A stretch of 58,070 nt of DNA from an uncultured Pelagibacteraceae bacterium (GTDB lineage Bacteria; Pseudomonadota; Alphaproteobacteria; Pelagibacterales; Pelagibacteraceae): positions 1 through 58,070 of the forward strand of contig CABYJW010000004.1 of assembly GCA_902519465.1 (NCBI GenBank). The letters run 5' to 3'. This document shows, piece by piece, positions 9,732 through 20,113 of the stretch (position 1 is its first letter; every line of letters starts with the position of its first letter). A model generated the notes under the pieces. That model worked only from the letters and a program-made list of their open reading frames with translations. It searched no databases and was not told the DNA's origin. The translations under genes were made by a program, and so were the position numbers.

Positions 9732-9992
9732 TTACTTCAATAAATTCCAGAAAGATCTTTTTTTTATTTTTTCCATACTTTCATCGCTATTTTGATATTC
9801 GATAATATTATTCGTGTCGTTATTTAGTAATGGTAATTCACCTGTGTTTTTGGTTAAATTAAGCGACAAGTTTATCCGATTTTTATAAATTTTATCAATA
9901 TTTGTATCTGAAAAGTAGTAATAGCTGATATAAAATATAAAAAATATTATTAATAAAAATTGTAAGATAGAAAATACTTTATTTATCATCAC
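9732..9992 (-). CDS. Short single-span membrane protein, unknown
   Basis: An 86-residue protein with one N-terminal hydrophobic helix (about residues 5-27, rich in Ile, Phe and Tyr) and a short charged remainder likely in the periplasm. I do not recognise a domain. In many alphaproteobacteria the gene between argS and nagZ encodes a SPOR-domain septal protein with one membrane helix. The same position and topology suggest that this is a shortened relative that has lost the SPOR domain, which is inference from synteny only. It starts four bases inside the end of argS and ends one base before nagZ. Confidence 0.65.
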   Translation of the reverse strand: MMINKVFSILQFLLIIFFIFYISYYYFSDTNIDKIYKNRINLSLNLTKNTGELPLLNNDTNNIIEYQNSDESMEKIKKRSFWNLLK

Positions 9993-11713
9993 ATTTTTTT
10001 AGGTAACGAAACATCCAGTATATGCATCGCATTTTTTAGAATTATAGTAATAAGTTGAAATATTTTGAATGTTAATTCATTTTTAATTTTTCCATTAACA
10101 ATAAATTTGAATTTCGAGTCCTCATTTCCTTTACTCCAATACGAGTGAAAAATTGTAACTAGCTCATATAAATAGAAAGGAATTCGATGTGGTTCTAATT
10201 TTTTTACTGACAATTCTACTATCTTGGGCCACTCAATTATTTTTCTTAATAATTTGTATTCATAATCATTTGGATTAAATTTTAAGTCAGTTAATTTATT
10301 CATCCTTTTGTGATTTATTTTTAATGATGTATGCAAAGAATTTATTCTTGCGTAACAATATTGAACATAAAAAACAGGATTTTCTTTATTCTTCTCAAGA
10401 ACTTTATTGAAATCAAAATCTAACTCCACATCATTGCTTCTACTTAACATCATAAACCGCAGTGAGTCCTTTCCAACTTCATTCAAGACGTCTTTAATTT
10501 CTATAAAATCCCCTTTTCTTTTTGACATTTTATAAGGTTGACCATTTTTAATTAACTTAACAAGCTGACAGACTTTACAAATTAATATATTTTCTTTTTT
10601 AGATAGGGCATTAACAGCTGATGATATTCTTTTAATATATCCAGCATGATCAGCTCCAAGAATATTAATTAGATAATCGTATTTTCTAGAAACTTTGTTT
10701 GAATGATATGCTAAATCATTAGCAAAATACGTCCAAGTATTATCATTTTTAGTTAAAGCCCTGTTTGTATCATCTCCAAACAAACTAGACTTGAAAATTA
10801 ATCTTTTAATTTTTTTCCAATTTTTATTATCTTCGCCCTTTGGTGGCTCTAAATAACCTTCTTCTATTAAATTCTTCTTCTTTAGAATTTTAACAACTTT
10901 TTCAACGGATTTATTTTTAACCAGCGTAGTTTCTGAAAAAAAATTATCATGTGTAATACCTAAATTTTTAAGATCCAATTTTATTGAATCCATAGTATAT
11001 TTAAGGCCATGTTTCTTTAATTTATTTTTTATTTTATCAAAGTTTTCAAGATTTATATTCGGTTCATCCTTCAAAATTTTCTTTGAAATATCTATAATAT
11101 AATTACCGGGATAAAGAGTTTCTTCACTTGGGAACTTTATGTTGAATTTTATCTCCTTAAGTCTTAAATAAATTGACTTTGAAAAATCATCTATTTGTTT
11201 TCCGTAGTCATTTATATAAAACTCCTTCGTTACTTTATGTCCATTAAACTTGAGTAGATTTGATAAAACATCACCAAATATTGCCCCTCTACAATGACCT
11301 ATATGTAAAGGACCGGTGGGGTTTGCGGAAACAAATTCAATATTATATTTATGATTTTTTTTATTTGAACCAAAGTTTTTTTTATTTTTTTCAATATTTT
11401 TAATAACATAAAACCATGCATCATCTGATAATTTAATATTAAGAAAACCTGGTCCGGCAATATCAATTGATGAAAAATGTTTAATCTCACGAATAAGAAT
11501 TGCTTTAATTTTTTCTGCAATTATTCTTGGATTTTGGTTTGTTTTTTTTGCAAGAATTAAAGCAATGTTTGTTGATAAGTCGCAGTTGAAATTTTCTGGC
11601 GGGGACTCAACAATAATTTTATTTAAAATTTGATTTTCTTTGAAATCTAATTTTTTTTTATTTTTAATCGTACTTTTTTTAATTTTCTCCAGATATATAT
11701 TAAAAAAATTCAT
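9989..11713 (-). CDS. argS: Arginyl-tRNA synthetase
   Basis: Class I synthetase that charges tRNA-Arg. The 574 residues show an N-terminal Add-1 domain, the HIGH motif in NPTGPLHIGHCRGAIFGD near residue 130, the KMSKS-type motif in PYKMSKRKGDFIEI, and a C-terminal helical anticodon-binding domain. It overlaps dgt by four bases upstream and the small membrane-protein gene by four downstream. Confidence 0.98.
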   Translation of the reverse strand: MNFFNIYLEKIKKSTIKNKKKLDFKENQILNKIIVESPPENFNCDLSTNIALILAKKTNQNPRIIAEKIKAILIREIKHFSSIDIAGPGFLNIKLSDDAWFYVIKNIEKNKKNFGSNKKNHKYNIEFVSANPTGPLHIGHCRGAIFGDVLSNLLKFNGHKVTKEFYINDYGKQIDDFSKSIYLRLKEIKFNIKFPSEETLYPGNYIIDISKKILKDEPNINLENFDKIKNKLKKHGLKYTMDSIKLDLKNLGITHDNFFSETTLVKNKSVEKVVKILKKKNLIEEGYLEPPKGEDNKNWKKIKRLIFKSSLFGDDTNRALTKNDNTWTYFANDLAYHSNKVSRKYDYLINILGADHAGYIKRISSAVNALSKKENILICKVCQLVKLIKNGQPYKMSKRKGDFIEIKDVLNEVGKDSLRFMMLSRSNDVELDFDFNKVLEKNKENPVFYVQYCYARINSLHTSLKINHKRMNKLTDLKFNPNDYEYKLLRKIIEWPKIVELSVKKLEPHRIPFYLYELVTIFHSYWSKGNEDSKFKFIVNGKIKNELTFKIFQLITIILKNAMHILDVSLPKKM

Positions 11714-12840
11714 TTTAATGATTTATATAGATTTATTGCATATCTGTCGGTCATTCCAGCTATAAAATCGCAAATTCTTCTCTCTATTGTGAACATTTTT
11801 AACTCATTAACTTTAATAAATTTGCTTGGTTTTTCTCTGATTTTTTTAAAAAGGGAACTTATTATAATTGATCCTTGCTTAGTTTTATTTAAAACAACTG
11901 GATTATTGTACATTTTTTTATTTAGAAAAAGTTTTATTTCTTTATCGAATAATCTCATTTCGCTAGAAAAATTGACCAGTTTGATTTTTGTTTTATATAC
12001 ATTTTTAATCGATTTAATCTTTTCTTTTTTAATATTTAATTTAGTTGTGAGTACAACGTCACTAACCATTTTGTTAATAAGATCTCTTGTTACTTGACGA
12101 TAAATTAAATCTTTATTATTTTTTTTTAATTTTCTCAAATGTGTTTTCACAATACCAGATATTATTGGAATATTTTTTATTTCATTTAAACCAAAAAAAC
12201 CTGCGTTTAATCCATCCTCAAGATCATGACTGTTATATGCTATATCGTCTGATATTGAAGATAGTTGTGCTTCTAGAGAAGGGCTTTTAATATAATTAAT
12301 TTTATTTTTAAATATATTTTTACCTAAAATATTTTCATATTTTTCTTTGTTTAGTATTGGACTGTTATGCTTGATCAACCCGTCTAGTGTTTCTAAGGTT
12401 AAATTTAGACCGTTAAATTTATAATACTTTTTCTCCAATATAGTAACTATTCTTAAAGTTTGAATGTTGTGATCAAAACCACCAAAATTTTTCATGCAAG
12501 TATTTAATGCTTTCTCTCCAGCATGACCAAATGGTGGGTGGCCTAAATCATGAGCTAAGCTTAATGTTTCACACAAATCATCGTTGAGTTTAAAGATTTT
12601 ACCTAATGTTCTTGCTATTTGAGAAACTTCCATCGAATGAGTAATTCTTGTTCTGAAATGGTCGCTTGATGTATTAACGAATACTTGCGTTTTGTGTTTA
12701 AGTCTTCTGAAGGCTGTTGAGTGTATTATTCTATCTCTGTCTCTTTGATAATGTGTTCTAAATTTACTTGTTTTTTCTTTGTAAATCCTTCCACTAGATC
12801 TTATAGGTGTGGCTAATAGTGAGTAATCGTTTTTTTGCAT
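11710..12840 (-). CDS. dgt: dGTP triphosphohydrolase-like HD-domain protein
   Basis: A deoxyguanosinetriphosphate triphosphohydrolase-like protein that hydrolyses dNTPs to nucleosides and triphosphate. The HD-superfamily metal site is visible: the first His in RTRITHSMEVSQIAR and the HD pair in SLAHDLGHPPFGHAGEKAL, with a later Asp in SSISDDIAYNSHDLEDGL. The 376 residues match the type-2 (shorter) Dgt group. It heads the long leftward run and is divergent from erpA across a 41-base gap. Confidence 0.93.
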   Translation of the reverse strand: MQKNDYSLLATPIRSSGRIYKEKTSKFRTHYQRDRDRIIHSTAFRRLKHKTQVFVNTSSDHFRTRITHSMEVSQIARTLGKIFKLNDDLCETLSLAHDLGHPPFGHAGEKALNTCMKNFGGFDHNIQTLRIVTILEKKYYKFNGLNLTLETLDGLIKHNSPILNKEKYENILGKNIFKNKINYIKSPSLEAQLSSISDDIAYNSHDLEDGLNAGFFGLNEIKNIPIISGIVKTHLRKLKKNNKDLIYRQVTRDLINKMVSDVVLTTKLNIKKEKIKSIKNVYKTKIKLVNFSSEMRLFDKEIKLFLNKKMYNNPVVLNKTKQGSIIISSLFKKIREKPSKFIKVNELKMFTIERRICDFIAGMTDRYAINLYKSLK

Positions 12841-12863
12841 TAAAGGTATTAATTAGTTATAAT
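12835..12863 (+). promoter_or_regulatory. Candidate sigma-70 promoter for erpA-xthA
   Basis: A perfect TATAAT at 12858-12863 is preceded at a 17-base spacing by TTGCAT (12835-12840), a weak match to TTGACA. Transcription would begin around 12870, just before the erpA start at 12882. The -35 element would overlap the start codon of the divergent dgt gene. The call rests on the -10 match and spacing only. Confidence 0.4.
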
Positions 12864-12881
12864 ACATGATTTGAAAATAAA

Positions 12882-13199
12882 ATGGCTAATAAAATTGAAT
12901 TTACAGATACTGCAAAAAAAGAGATTAGTAGAATAATTTCTCAAGATACCGCGAAAAAATACTTTAGAATATCCGTACTTGGTGGGGGGTGTTCAGGTTT
13001 TAAGTATAGTTTCTCATTTGAAAAAAATGTTCAAGCAGATGATAACCTTTTTGACCAAACTGTTATAGATAATAATTCCCTAAAGATTATTGAAGGTTCA
13101 ATTGTAGATTTTAAAAAAGAACTAATAGGAAATTCTTTTACAATAACTAACCCAAAAGCTAGCTCGTCTTGTGGCTGTGGGCTATCTTTTTCTGTTTAA
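12882..13199 (+). CDS. erpA: A-type iron-sulfur cluster carrier (ErpA/IscA/SufA family)
   Basis: A 105-residue HesB/IscA-type protein that receives Fe-S clusters from the assembly scaffold and passes them to target enzymes. The three ligand cysteines are visible: one in LGGGCSGFKYSF and two in SSCGCGLSF at the C-terminus. In alphaproteobacteria the A-type carrier beside dgt and xthA is usually annotated ErpA, so the symbol rests on synteny; SufA is the alternative. The stop codon shares one base with the start of xthA. Confidence 0.88.
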   Translation: MANKIEFTDTAKKEISRIISQDTAKKYFRISVLGGGCSGFKYSFSFEKNVQADDNLFDQTVIDNNSLKIIEGSIVDFKKELIGNSFTITNPKASSSCGCGLSFSV

Positions 13200-13975
13200 T
13201 GAAAATAACATCGTGGAATGTAAATTCTGTAAGAGCCAGAATTCTAAATATTAAAGATTATATCAAACAATCTAATCCCGATATATTAATGATACAAGAA
13301 ATTAAAACAGAGGAGAAAAGTTTCCCTTATACTGATTTTGATAGATTAGGTTATAATTGTTATGTATATGGTCAAAAAAGTTATAATGGAGTTGCATTTA
13401 TAAGTAAAAAAGAAATATATCAAATTGAAACTGATTATATTAAAGATCCAAAAAAACAATCTAGGATAATAACAGCAAATATAATTAACAAATCCTTAAA
13501 AATAAAACTAATTAATATATATGTACCAAATGGAAATCCAGTTAATACCGAGAAGTACACATATAAACTTAATTGGTTGAATTCTTTTATAAAAAAAACA
13601 AAAAAATTATTATCAATAAATAAAAATGTAATTATTGGTGGAGATTTTAATGTAATACCTGAAAAAAACGATGTTTATGATTATAAAAAATATGAGAATG
13701 ACGCATTATTTAAAATAGAGATAAGAAAAAAATATCAAGAATTAATGAATTTAGGTTTTCATGATATTTACCGCTATTTTAATAAAGATAAGACTGAATA
13801 TACATTTTGGGACTACATGGCAGGTTCGTGGCAAAAAAATAATGGCTTGAGGATAGACCATTTTTTAGTTTCAAACAATTTGTTAAACAATATTAAGGGA
13901 GTTAATGTAAATAAAAAACCTCGTGGAAAAGTTAAACCTTCAGACCATACACCTGTTGAACTTGAGATTAATTAA
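13199..13975 (+). CDS. xthA: Exodeoxyribonuclease III
   Basis: Exonuclease III / AP endonuclease of base excision repair. I place the start at 13199, where the protein begins MKITSWNVNSVRAR, directly at the stop of erpA (TAATG overlap); an upstream GTG/ATG-frame extension would run inside erpA and adds no family sequence. Catalytic motifs are complete: SWNVNSVRAR, MIQEIK (metal Glu), IYVPNG (Tyr), GGDFNVIPEKNDVYD (Asp, Asn) and the C-terminal LRIDHF and PSDHTPVELEI (Asp-His). The 258 residues are normal. The end overlaps the convergent manC by eight bases. Confidence 0.95.
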   Translation: MKITSWNVNSVRARILNIKDYIKQSNPDILMIQEIKTEEKSFPYTDFDRLGYNCYVYGQKSYNGVAFISKKEIYQIETDYIKDPKKQSRIITANIINKSLKIKLINIYVPNGNPVNTEKYTYKLNWLNSFIKKTKKLLSINKNVIIGGDFNVIPEKNDVYDYKKYENDALFKIEIRKKYQELMNLGFHDIYRYFNKDKTEYTFWDYMAGSWQKNNGLRIDHFLVSNNLLNNIKGVNVNKKPRGKVKPSDHTPVELEIN

Positions 13976-15173
13976 CTCTCCCATACATATCTTGATACCT
14001 TACAATATCAGTTTCTTTTAAAATTGAACCTTTTTGAATTTCTAAAATTTTAACAGTTTTTTTAAATGGATTTTCTATTCTATGAATGGCTCCTTTTGGA
14101 ATATAAACAGAGTCGTTTTTAGATTTTAAAATCTTTTTATTATTTAAAGTAATCATAGGTTTTCCCTCTGTAATTAACCAATGTTCAGATCTATGAAAGT
14201 GCTTTTGAAGACTAAGAATACCTTTGGGTTTAACGATTAATTCTTTAACTAAAAAATTATTTCCTCTAAATAAATTTATGTAACTCCCCCAGGGTCTATA
14301 GAAAACATTTTTTTTTCTAAAATACTTTGATTTATTCTTATTGTAATTTTTTGATATCTCTTTCCAGCTGCCTAGATCTGACCATGGTATACTTAATTTA
14401 ATAGCATTAATATGTTTTGACTTTTCAAGAACTGCATAATCAAAAGATTTTTCTACGCATTTTATAAAAGCTGATTTGTTTAAATAATAGATTTTATTTC
14501 TGTATTTTGATTTGAGAACTGAGTTTAAGCAATTTTTAAATGTTTTACGCTCATATTTCTGAAAATTGTATATCAAAGAGTCTTTTCTTAAAAAAAACAT
14601 ACCAGAATTCCAGTATCCTTTTTTTTTTATAATTAGCTTAGCTTTTGATTTGATAGGTTTTTCAATGAATTTAAATACTTTATTTAAGTTATTTTTATTT
14701 TTTTTTGTATAAAAATATCCATACTCACTTGATGGATTGGTAGGTTTAATTCCAAAAATGAAAACATTTTTGTTATTGAGATGTTTAGATGCCCCTTTTA
14801 TAGCTCTATTGAAAATACTATTTTTTTCTAAAAGATGATCAGAAGGAAAATACATTAAAGGCTGATTATAGGGTATTTCTTTAATTAAGGCTGAGGCCAG
14901 TATAGCTGGAGAGGTATTTTTTTTAGCTGGCTCTAAAATAATTTTATATTTTTTTATATTTAATTTTTTTAATGACTTTTTAACATGAAATAGATATTTC
15001 TTATTGGTGCTAATTATTGGGTAATCAAAAACGCTATTTTTTACCCTTTCTAGAGTTTTTTGCATTAAAGACCAGCCACCAAAGTCAATAAACTGTTTTG
15101 GTTGATGATGTTTCTTATTTTCCCATAGTCTGGTTCCTGCTCCACCACATAAAATAACAGGTCTAATTTTCAT
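13968..15173 (-). CDS. manC: Mannose-1-phosphate guanylyltransferase / mannose-6-phosphate isomerase
   Basis: Bifunctional type-II enzyme that makes GDP-mannose and interconverts mannose-6-P and fructose-6-P, feeding surface glycan synthesis. The N-terminus has the pyrophosphorylase loop (VILCGGAGTRLWENKKHHQ then PKQF) and FPSDH near residue 115; FIEKP is also present. The C-terminal cupin shows the isomerase motif LQKHFHRSEHWLITEGK and VYIPKGAIHRIENP. At 401 residues it is shorter than the usual 470 or so, and the loop after GTRLW is diverged. It abuts ilvD with no gap. The sugar region at 28.5-33.6 kb could be a user of its product, which is inference. Confidence 0.9.
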   Translation of the reverse strand: MKIRPVILCGGAGTRLWENKKHHQPKQFIDFGGWSLMQKTLERVKNSVFDYPIISTNKKYLFHVKKSLKKLNIKKYKIILEPAKKNTSPAILASALIKEIPYNQPLMYFPSDHLLEKNSIFNRAIKGASKHLNNKNVFIFGIKPTNPSSEYGYFYTKKNKNNLNKVFKFIEKPIKSKAKLIIKKKGYWNSGMFFLRKDSLIYNFQKYERKTFKNCLNSVLKSKYRNKIYYLNKSAFIKCVEKSFDYAVLEKSKHINAIKLSIPWSDLGSWKEISKNYNKNKSKYFRKKNVFYRPWGSYINLFRGNNFLVKELIVKPKGILSLQKHFHRSEHWLITEGKPMITLNNKKILKSKNDSVYIPKGAIHRIENPFKKTVKILEIQKGSILKETDIVRYQDMYGRVN

Positions 15174-16892
15174 TCAAATATCTGCGTAACACTTTACTTC
15201 TTCTTTACCGCCAGGGTGTGTGGACGCGCCTTGATATGCTGGACCAACTGTTTGTGCATACTTCCAAAGCGTTCCATTTCCAAAATTAATTTTTTTAGGT
15301 CTCCATTTTTTCTTCCTTTTAGATAACTCTTTTCTTGAGAGATTAACGTTAATCGTTCCCTTTTTTGCGTCTATATGAATTATGTCTCCATTTTTTAATA
15401 ACCCTATAGGACCTCCCACCGATGCTTCTGGACCTACATGTCCAATACAAAAACCTCTGGTTGCTCCAGAAAATCTTCCATCCGTTATTAATGCAACTTT
15501 TTCACCTTTGCCCTGACCATAGATAGCTCCTGTAGTCTGAAGCATTTCTCTCATACCCGGACCTCCCTTGGGACCCTCATACCTGATAACTATAATGTCA
15601 CCATCTTTATATTTTCTTTTTAATACTGCTTTATAAGCAGATTCTTCTGTATCAAAACATCTTGCTCTTCCAGTAAATTGAAGTTTTTTTAATCCTGCAA
15701 CCTTTACAATTGCTCCATCTGGTGCAAGATTGCCTTTTAATCCTACAACTCCCCCATCATTTGATAAAGGATTATTATATTTTCTCATAACTTTTTGTTT
15801 ATTATTAAATTTAACTTTTTTAAGATTTTCTTTCATTGTCTTACCTGTAACCGTCATACAGTTTCCATGAATATATCCGCCATCTAACAAGGTTTTTAAC
15901 AGCATTGGAACGCCTCCAGCTTTCCACATATCTTTTGCAACATATCTTCCACCAGGTTTCAAATCTGCAAGATATGGTGTTTTTTTAAAAATTTTTGCAA
16001 CATCCATTAAATCAAATTTAATTCCTATTTCATTTGCTAAAGCTGGTAAATGCAATGCTGCATTAGTTGAACCTCCTGTGGCTGCAACTATAGTTGCTGC
16101 ATTCTCTAAAGATTTTCTTGAAACAATGTCTCTCGGTCTAATATTTTTTTTTAACAAATTCATAACTGCCTTACCGCTTTGTAAGGCATATTTATCCCTC
16201 TGTTCGTATGGTGCTGGTGTTCCCGCAGAATAAGGTAAAGCTAAACCAATAGCCTCAGATACACATGCCATAGTATTTGCAGTAAATTGTCCACCGCATG
16301 CTCCAGCGCTAGGACAAGCTTTTAATTCTAGTTTTCTCAATGCATGCTCACTCATTTTGCCTGAAGAATATTTTCCTACACCCTCGAACACATCTAAAAC
16401 TGTTACATCTTTTCCGTTATATCTGCCAGGAAGAATCGATCCACCATAAATGAATACACTTGGTACATTAAGTCTAAGCATTGCCATCATTAAGCCTGGT
16501 AAAGATTTATCACAACCGGCAACTCCTACTAATGCATCATAACAATGCCCTCTAACAGTTAACTCTGTTGAGTCAGCAATAACATCTCGAGATACCAAAG
16601 AAGATTTCATTCCTTCATGCCCCATAGCGATACCGTCAGTAACAGTTATAGTGCAAAATTCTCTTGGTGTGCCGCCAGAAAATTTGACACCCTTTTTAAC
16701 TGACTGAGCTTGTCTCATTAGTGCAATATTACATGGTGCAGCTTCGTTCCATGTAGAAACAACACCAACAAAAGGTTTTGCTACATCTTTTTCAGTTTCA
16801 CCCATTGCATAATAAAAGGACCTTTGAGGAGCTTTATCTGCGCCTAAAGATGTATGTCTGCTTGGTAATTTTTTTTTATTAAATTTATTCAT
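15174..16892 (-). CDS. ilvD: Dihydroxy-acid dehydratase
   Basis: IlvD catalyses the dehydration step in valine, isoleucine and leucine (and pantothenate) synthesis. The 572 residues carry the Fe-S cluster cysteines in [22 protein letters not shown] and [36 protein letters not shown] is the conserved C-terminal signature. The start overlaps the end of valS by four bases. A branched-chain pathway gene next to valyl-tRNA synthetase is a sensible pairing. Confidence 0.97.
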   Translation of the reverse strand: MNKFNKKKLPSRHTSLGADKAPQRSFYYAMGETEKDVAKPFVGVVSTWNEAAPCNIALMRQAQSVKKGVKFSGGTPREFCTITVTDGIAMGHEGMKSSLVSRDVIADSTELTVRGHCYDALVGVAGCDKSLPGLMMAMLRLNVPSVFIYGGSILPGRYNGKDVTVLDVFEGVGKYSSGKMSEHALRKLELKACPSAGACGGQFTANTMACVSEAIGLALPYSAGTPAPYEQRDKYALQSGKAVMNLLKKNIRPRDIVSRKSLENAATIVAATGGSTNAALHLPALANEIGIKFDLMDVAKIFKKTPYLADLKPGGRYVAKDMWKAGGVPMLLKTLLDGGYIHGNCMTVTGKTMKENLKKVKFNNKQKVMRKYNNPLSNDGGVVGLKGNLAPDGAIVKVAGLKKLQFTGRARCFDTEESAYKAVLKRKYKDGDIIVIRYEGPKGGPGMREMLQTTGAIYGQGKGEKVALITDGRFSGATRGFCIGHVGPEASVGGPIGLLKNGDIIHIDAKKGTINVNLSRKELSKRKKKWRPKKINFGNGTLWKYAQTVGPAYQGASTHPGGKEEVKCYADI

Positions 16893-19522
16893 TTTAGACC
16901 ATTTAAAGTTAAATTAATTTTTTCAATGTTTATTTTTAAATCATTATAGATATTTTTTTCTTGTTCCACAATATGCTTTGGTGCACGTTCTACAAAGGTA
17001 GAATTGTTTAATTTTTTAGCAACGGTATCTAAATCTTGTTGAATTTTACTTTGTTTTTTCAATAAATTTTGTCTAATCAAATCAAGATCTATACTTTTGT
17101 CAAAATATAATTTTAAAATTTCACCAGATATTACTAAATTTGCTGATTGTTTCGATAAGTCTTTAGTGAAGATAGAATTAACTCTTCCTAATTTTTTAAT
17201 TATAATTTGATTTTGTAAAAACAATGTTTGTTTTCTATTGTCTAATTTCTCTATTGAAATATCAACAAAAGAGCCTGGTTTAACATTAAGTTCGTTTTTA
17301 AAAGATCTTATACCTGATATCATATCAATGATTTCATTTACATTTTCAATATTTTTGTCTTTTTTAAATTTTTTTGTAGTAATCCAATTGGCATACATTA
17401 AATATTTAGTTGATTTGGTTTTAAGTTTATTTTTAAGCCACAGTTCTTCAGTTATAAAAGGTATAAATGGATGTAATAATATTAATATTTCTTTGAAAAT
17501 TTGACCAGATGTATTTTTTACCTCTAGAACATCTTTATTTTTTTTTGAAAATAAGATGGTTTTAGAGAGTTCCAAGTACCAATCGCAATAACTATTCCAA
17601 ACAAATTTATAAATGGTTTTTGCCGCTTCATCAAAACGGTAATTTTTAATGAAATTTTCTGTTAAATTTTTCGTTTCAATAAGCTCATTATAAATCCACT
17701 TATTTATATTAAGATTTAAGTTTTTAGGTTTAATTACTCCATCAAAACTACATTTATTTACTTTAAGAAAATTATTAACATTCCATATTTTTGTTAAAAA
17801 ATTTCTATATCCTTTAACTCTTTGTTCGGAGAGTTTTACGTCTCTTCCTGGTGATGCCATAGATAATAAAGTAAATCTTAAAGCGTCTGCGCTATAACTT
17901 TCTATAAGAACTAAAGGATCAATTACATTTCCTTTTGATTTTGACATTTTTTGGCCTTTCTCATCTCTAACAAGCGCATGGACATAAATTTCTTTAAATG
18001 GTTCTTTGTTTAAAAATTGCATACCCAGCATCATCATTCTAGCTACCCAAAAGAAAATTATATCAAAACCAGTTACTAAGACCGATGTGGGATAAAATTT
18101 TTTCAAAAAATAATTTTTTGAAGGCCACCCTAATGTTGCAAAAGGCCAAAGACCTGAAGAAAACCATGTATCAAGTACATCTGGATCCCTTTTTAAATAA
18201 ACATTTTTTTTATAAAATTTTTTTGCCTGCTGTTCTGCTTTTTTTTGATTTTCTGCAACAAATATTTTTCTATCTGGTCCATACCATGCTGGGATTTGAT
18301 GTCCCCACCAAAGTTGTCGTGAAATGCACCAGGGTTCAATATTATTCATCCATTGAAAATATGTTTTTGACCAATTTGATGGGAAAAAATTTGTTTTTTT
18401 ATTTTTTACTATTTTTTTTGCTTTGATAGATAATTTTTTTGCATCGCAGAACCACTGCTCGGTTAAAAAAGGTTCAATTATAGAATTAGATCTATCTCCA
18501 TAAGGTACTTTGTTTTTTATAGTCTCTTCTTTTTCAAAAAGTTGTAATTCTTTTAATTTATCAATTATATTTTTTCTGGCTTCAAATCTGTCTAAACCTA
18601 TATATTCATTAGGAGCATTATCATTAATTTTTCCATCTTCAGTAAAAATATTTATAGATTTAAGCTTCTGTCTTCTACCAACTTCAAAGTCATTAAAATC
18701 ATGTGCGGGTGTAATTTTAACTGCACCGCTGCCTTGATTTGGATCAGCATAATCATCCTGAACTATTTTAAGTTTTCTTCCAACTATAGGCAGTATTGCA
18801 AACTTATTAACTAAATTGAAATATCTCTCATCTTTAGGATTAACCGCAACAGCTGTATCGCCAAGCATAGTCTCTGGTCTAGTAGTTGCAATTGTAATTG
18901 TTTCACCTGAATTCTCTATCTTATACTTTATATAATATAATTTCGAATTTACTTCTCTTTGATCAACTTCAAGATCAGATATTGCGGTCTTTAAAACCGT
19001 ATCCCAATTGACTAATTTTTTTGCTTTAAAAATTAGTTTTTTTTTATAAAGATCAATAAATACTTTAATAACAGAACTTGATAAATTTTTATCCATTGTG
19101 AATGCATTTCTTGACCAGTCACAGGAACAGCCTAATTTTTTAAGTTGGTTAATTATTTTTCCACCATATTCCTCTTTCCATTGCCAAACTTTTTCTACAA
19201 ATTTATCTCTACCTATTTCATTTTTATCAATTCCCTTAGATTTAAGATTTTTTTCAACTAATGCTTGGGTAGCTATACCTGCATGATCTGTGCCTGGTTG
19301 CCATAAAGTTTCATAATTATTCATTCTATAATATCTGGACAAAACATCTTGGATTGAATTGTTTAAAGCATGTCCCATATGTAGACTTCCAGTTATATTT
19401 GGGGGAGGTATAACTATCGAAAAGGATTTTTTGTTTTTTTTGGGTTTGAATAACTTGTTTTCTTCCCAATATGAGTAAATTTTGCTTTCTGAAATTTTAT
19501 GATTATATTTACTTTGTGCCAT
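16889..19522 (-). CDS. valS: Valyl-tRNA synthetase
   Basis: Class I synthetase with editing domain that charges tRNA-Val. I choose the start at 19522 ([19 protein letters not shown]); a frame extension nine codons further upstream reads into the divergent promoter region and adds only hydrophobic residues. Motifs: HIGH as [16 protein letters not shown] near residue 45, KMSKS as [15 protein letters not shown], and the editing segment [21 protein letters not shown] coiled-coil tail (about the last 65 residues) with [15 protein letters not shown] closes the protein, as in bacterial ValS. Confidence 0.97.
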   Translation of the reverse strand: MAQSKYNHKISESKIYSYWEENKLFKPKKNKKSFSIVIPPPNITGSLHMGHALNNSIQDVLSRYYRMNNYETLWQPGTDHAGIATQALVEKNLKSKGIDKNEIGRDKFVEKVWQWKEEYGGKIINQLKKLGCSCDWSRNAFTMDKNLSSSVIKVFIDLYKKKLIFKAKKLVNWDTVLKTAISDLEVDQREVNSKLYYIKYKIENSGETITIATTRPETMLGDTAVAVNPKDERYFNLVNKFAILPIVGRKLKIVQDDYADPNQGSGAVKITPAHDFNDFEVGRRQKLKSINIFTEDGKINDNAPNEYIGLDRFEARKNIIDKLKELQLFEKEETIKNKVPYGDRSNSIIEPFLTEQWFCDAKKLSIKAKKIVKNKKTNFFPSNWSKTYFQWMNNIEPWCISRQLWWGHQIPAWYGPDRKIFVAENQKKAEQQAKKFYKKNVYLKRDPDVLDTWFSSGLWPFATLGWPSKNYFLKKFYPTSVLVTGFDIIFFWVARMMMLGMQFLNKEPFKEIYVHALVRDEKGQKMSKSKGNVIDPLVLIESYSADALRFTLLSMASPGRDVKLSEQRVKGYRNFLTKIWNVNNFLKVNKCSFDGVIKPKNLNLNINKWIYNELIETKNLTENFIKNYRFDEAAKTIYKFVWNSYCDWYLELSKTILFSKKNKDVLEVKNTSGQIFKEILILLHPFIPFITEELWLKNKLKTKSTKYLMYANWITTKKFKKDKNIENVNEIIDMISGIRSFKNELNVKPGSFVDISIEKLDNRKQTLFLQNQIIIKKLGRVNSIFTKDLSKQSANLVISGEILKLYFDKSIDLDLIRQNLLKKQSKIQQDLDTVAKKLNNSTFVERAPKHIVEQEKNIYNDLKINIEKINLTLNGLK

Positions 19523-19543
19523 AGTTATAAGTATTAATAATAT

Positions 19544-19572
19544 TTGCAAAGTTCTAGCTTTATTTTTATATA
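19544..19572 (+). promoter_or_regulatory. Candidate sigma-70 promoter for tRNA-Cys
   Basis: TTGCAA (19544-19549) and TATATA (19567-19572) are 17 bases apart, each a 4-of-6 match to consensus, and would start transcription some 15 bases before the tRNA. Several TATATA registers are possible in this tract, so the exact -10 is uncertain. Confidence 0.4.
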
Positions 19573-19595
19573 TATACCTATATTAATCTATATAT

Positions 19596-19669
19596 GGCCA
19601 CGTGGCGGAATGGTTACGCAGAGGATTGCAAATCCTTTTATCCCAGTTCGATTCTGGGCGTGGCCTCCA
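19596..19669 (+). tRNA. tRNA-Cys (GCA anticodon)
   Basis: A 74-base cloverleaf with CCA encoded. The acceptor stem GGCCACG pairs with CGTGGCC (19659-19665), followed by U73, the cysteine discriminator, and CCA. The anticodon stem GAGGA/TCCTT encloses loop TTGCAAA with anticodon GCA. The T arm contains GTTCGATTC. The downstream SufU-like gene begins only 12 bases after the CCA end, so the two are probably one transcript, and a shared role of cysteine supply and Fe-S assembly may be coincidental. Confidence 0.96.
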
Positions 19670-19681
19670 AGATATGTTAAA

Positions 19682-20077
19682 ATGGACAAAAAATTAATAA
19701 GAATTGCATCAGATTTAAAAAATTTTCACTCTATAGATAATTATACACATACACATAAGTTAAAAAGTAAATTATGTGGAGATGAAATTCATGTGTATCT
19801 AATTGTAAAAAATAGTAAATTAATAAATTTTAAATATGAAACAAAATCATGTATTTATTGTCAGGCATCAGCAAGTTTGTTGTCAAAGGTAGCAATAAAT
19901 AAAGAAACCAAAAAATTAAAAGTTTTATATGAGACTTTAAATAAATCCTTCATCAAAAAATCTGATTTAAAGAAAAGTTGGAATAAATTTTTAGTAATTA
20001 TAAATAAAGGTAATATTTCTAGAAAAGATTGTTTGATGCTGCCATTAAAAGCTGCTTTAAAAGCATTAAAAAAATAG
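19682..20077 (+). CDS. SufU/NifU-like iron-sulfur cluster assembly scaffold
   Basis: A 131-residue relative of the NifU N-terminal/SufU family, which holds nascent Fe-S clusters or moves sulfur from the desulfurase. Visible family features are GDEIHVYLIVKN, the cysteines in KSCIYCQASASLLSK (family pattern G.GC.I..AS.S) and C-terminal RKDCLMLPLKAALKAL (family R..C..L.W...). I start it at 19682 after tRNA-Cys; the open frame extends upstream through the tRNA, which cannot be coding. The expected Asp in the first cysteine motif is not obvious, so function as a scaffold versus a sulfur-transfer protein is unsettled. Confidence 0.82.
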   Translation: MDKKLIRIASDLKNFHSIDNYTHTHKLKSKLCGDEIHVYLIVKNSKLINFKYETKSCIYCQASASLLSKVAINKETKKLKVLYETLNKSFIKKSDLKKSWNKFLVIINKGNISRKDCLMLPLKAALKALKK

Positions 20078-20113
20078 TTGTTAATTATCAAAAATAAAGT
20101 ATGTTGAATTTAT

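Noticed and set aside
13169..13198. Upstream start for exonuclease III
   Set aside because: The extra ten codons lie inside erpA and add no family sequence; MKITSWNVNSV at 13199 is the normal N-terminus.
19544..19681. Open frame extending the SufU-like gene upstream to 19544
   Set aside because: It runs through a clear tRNA-Cys with full cloverleaf; the family sequence starts at 19682.
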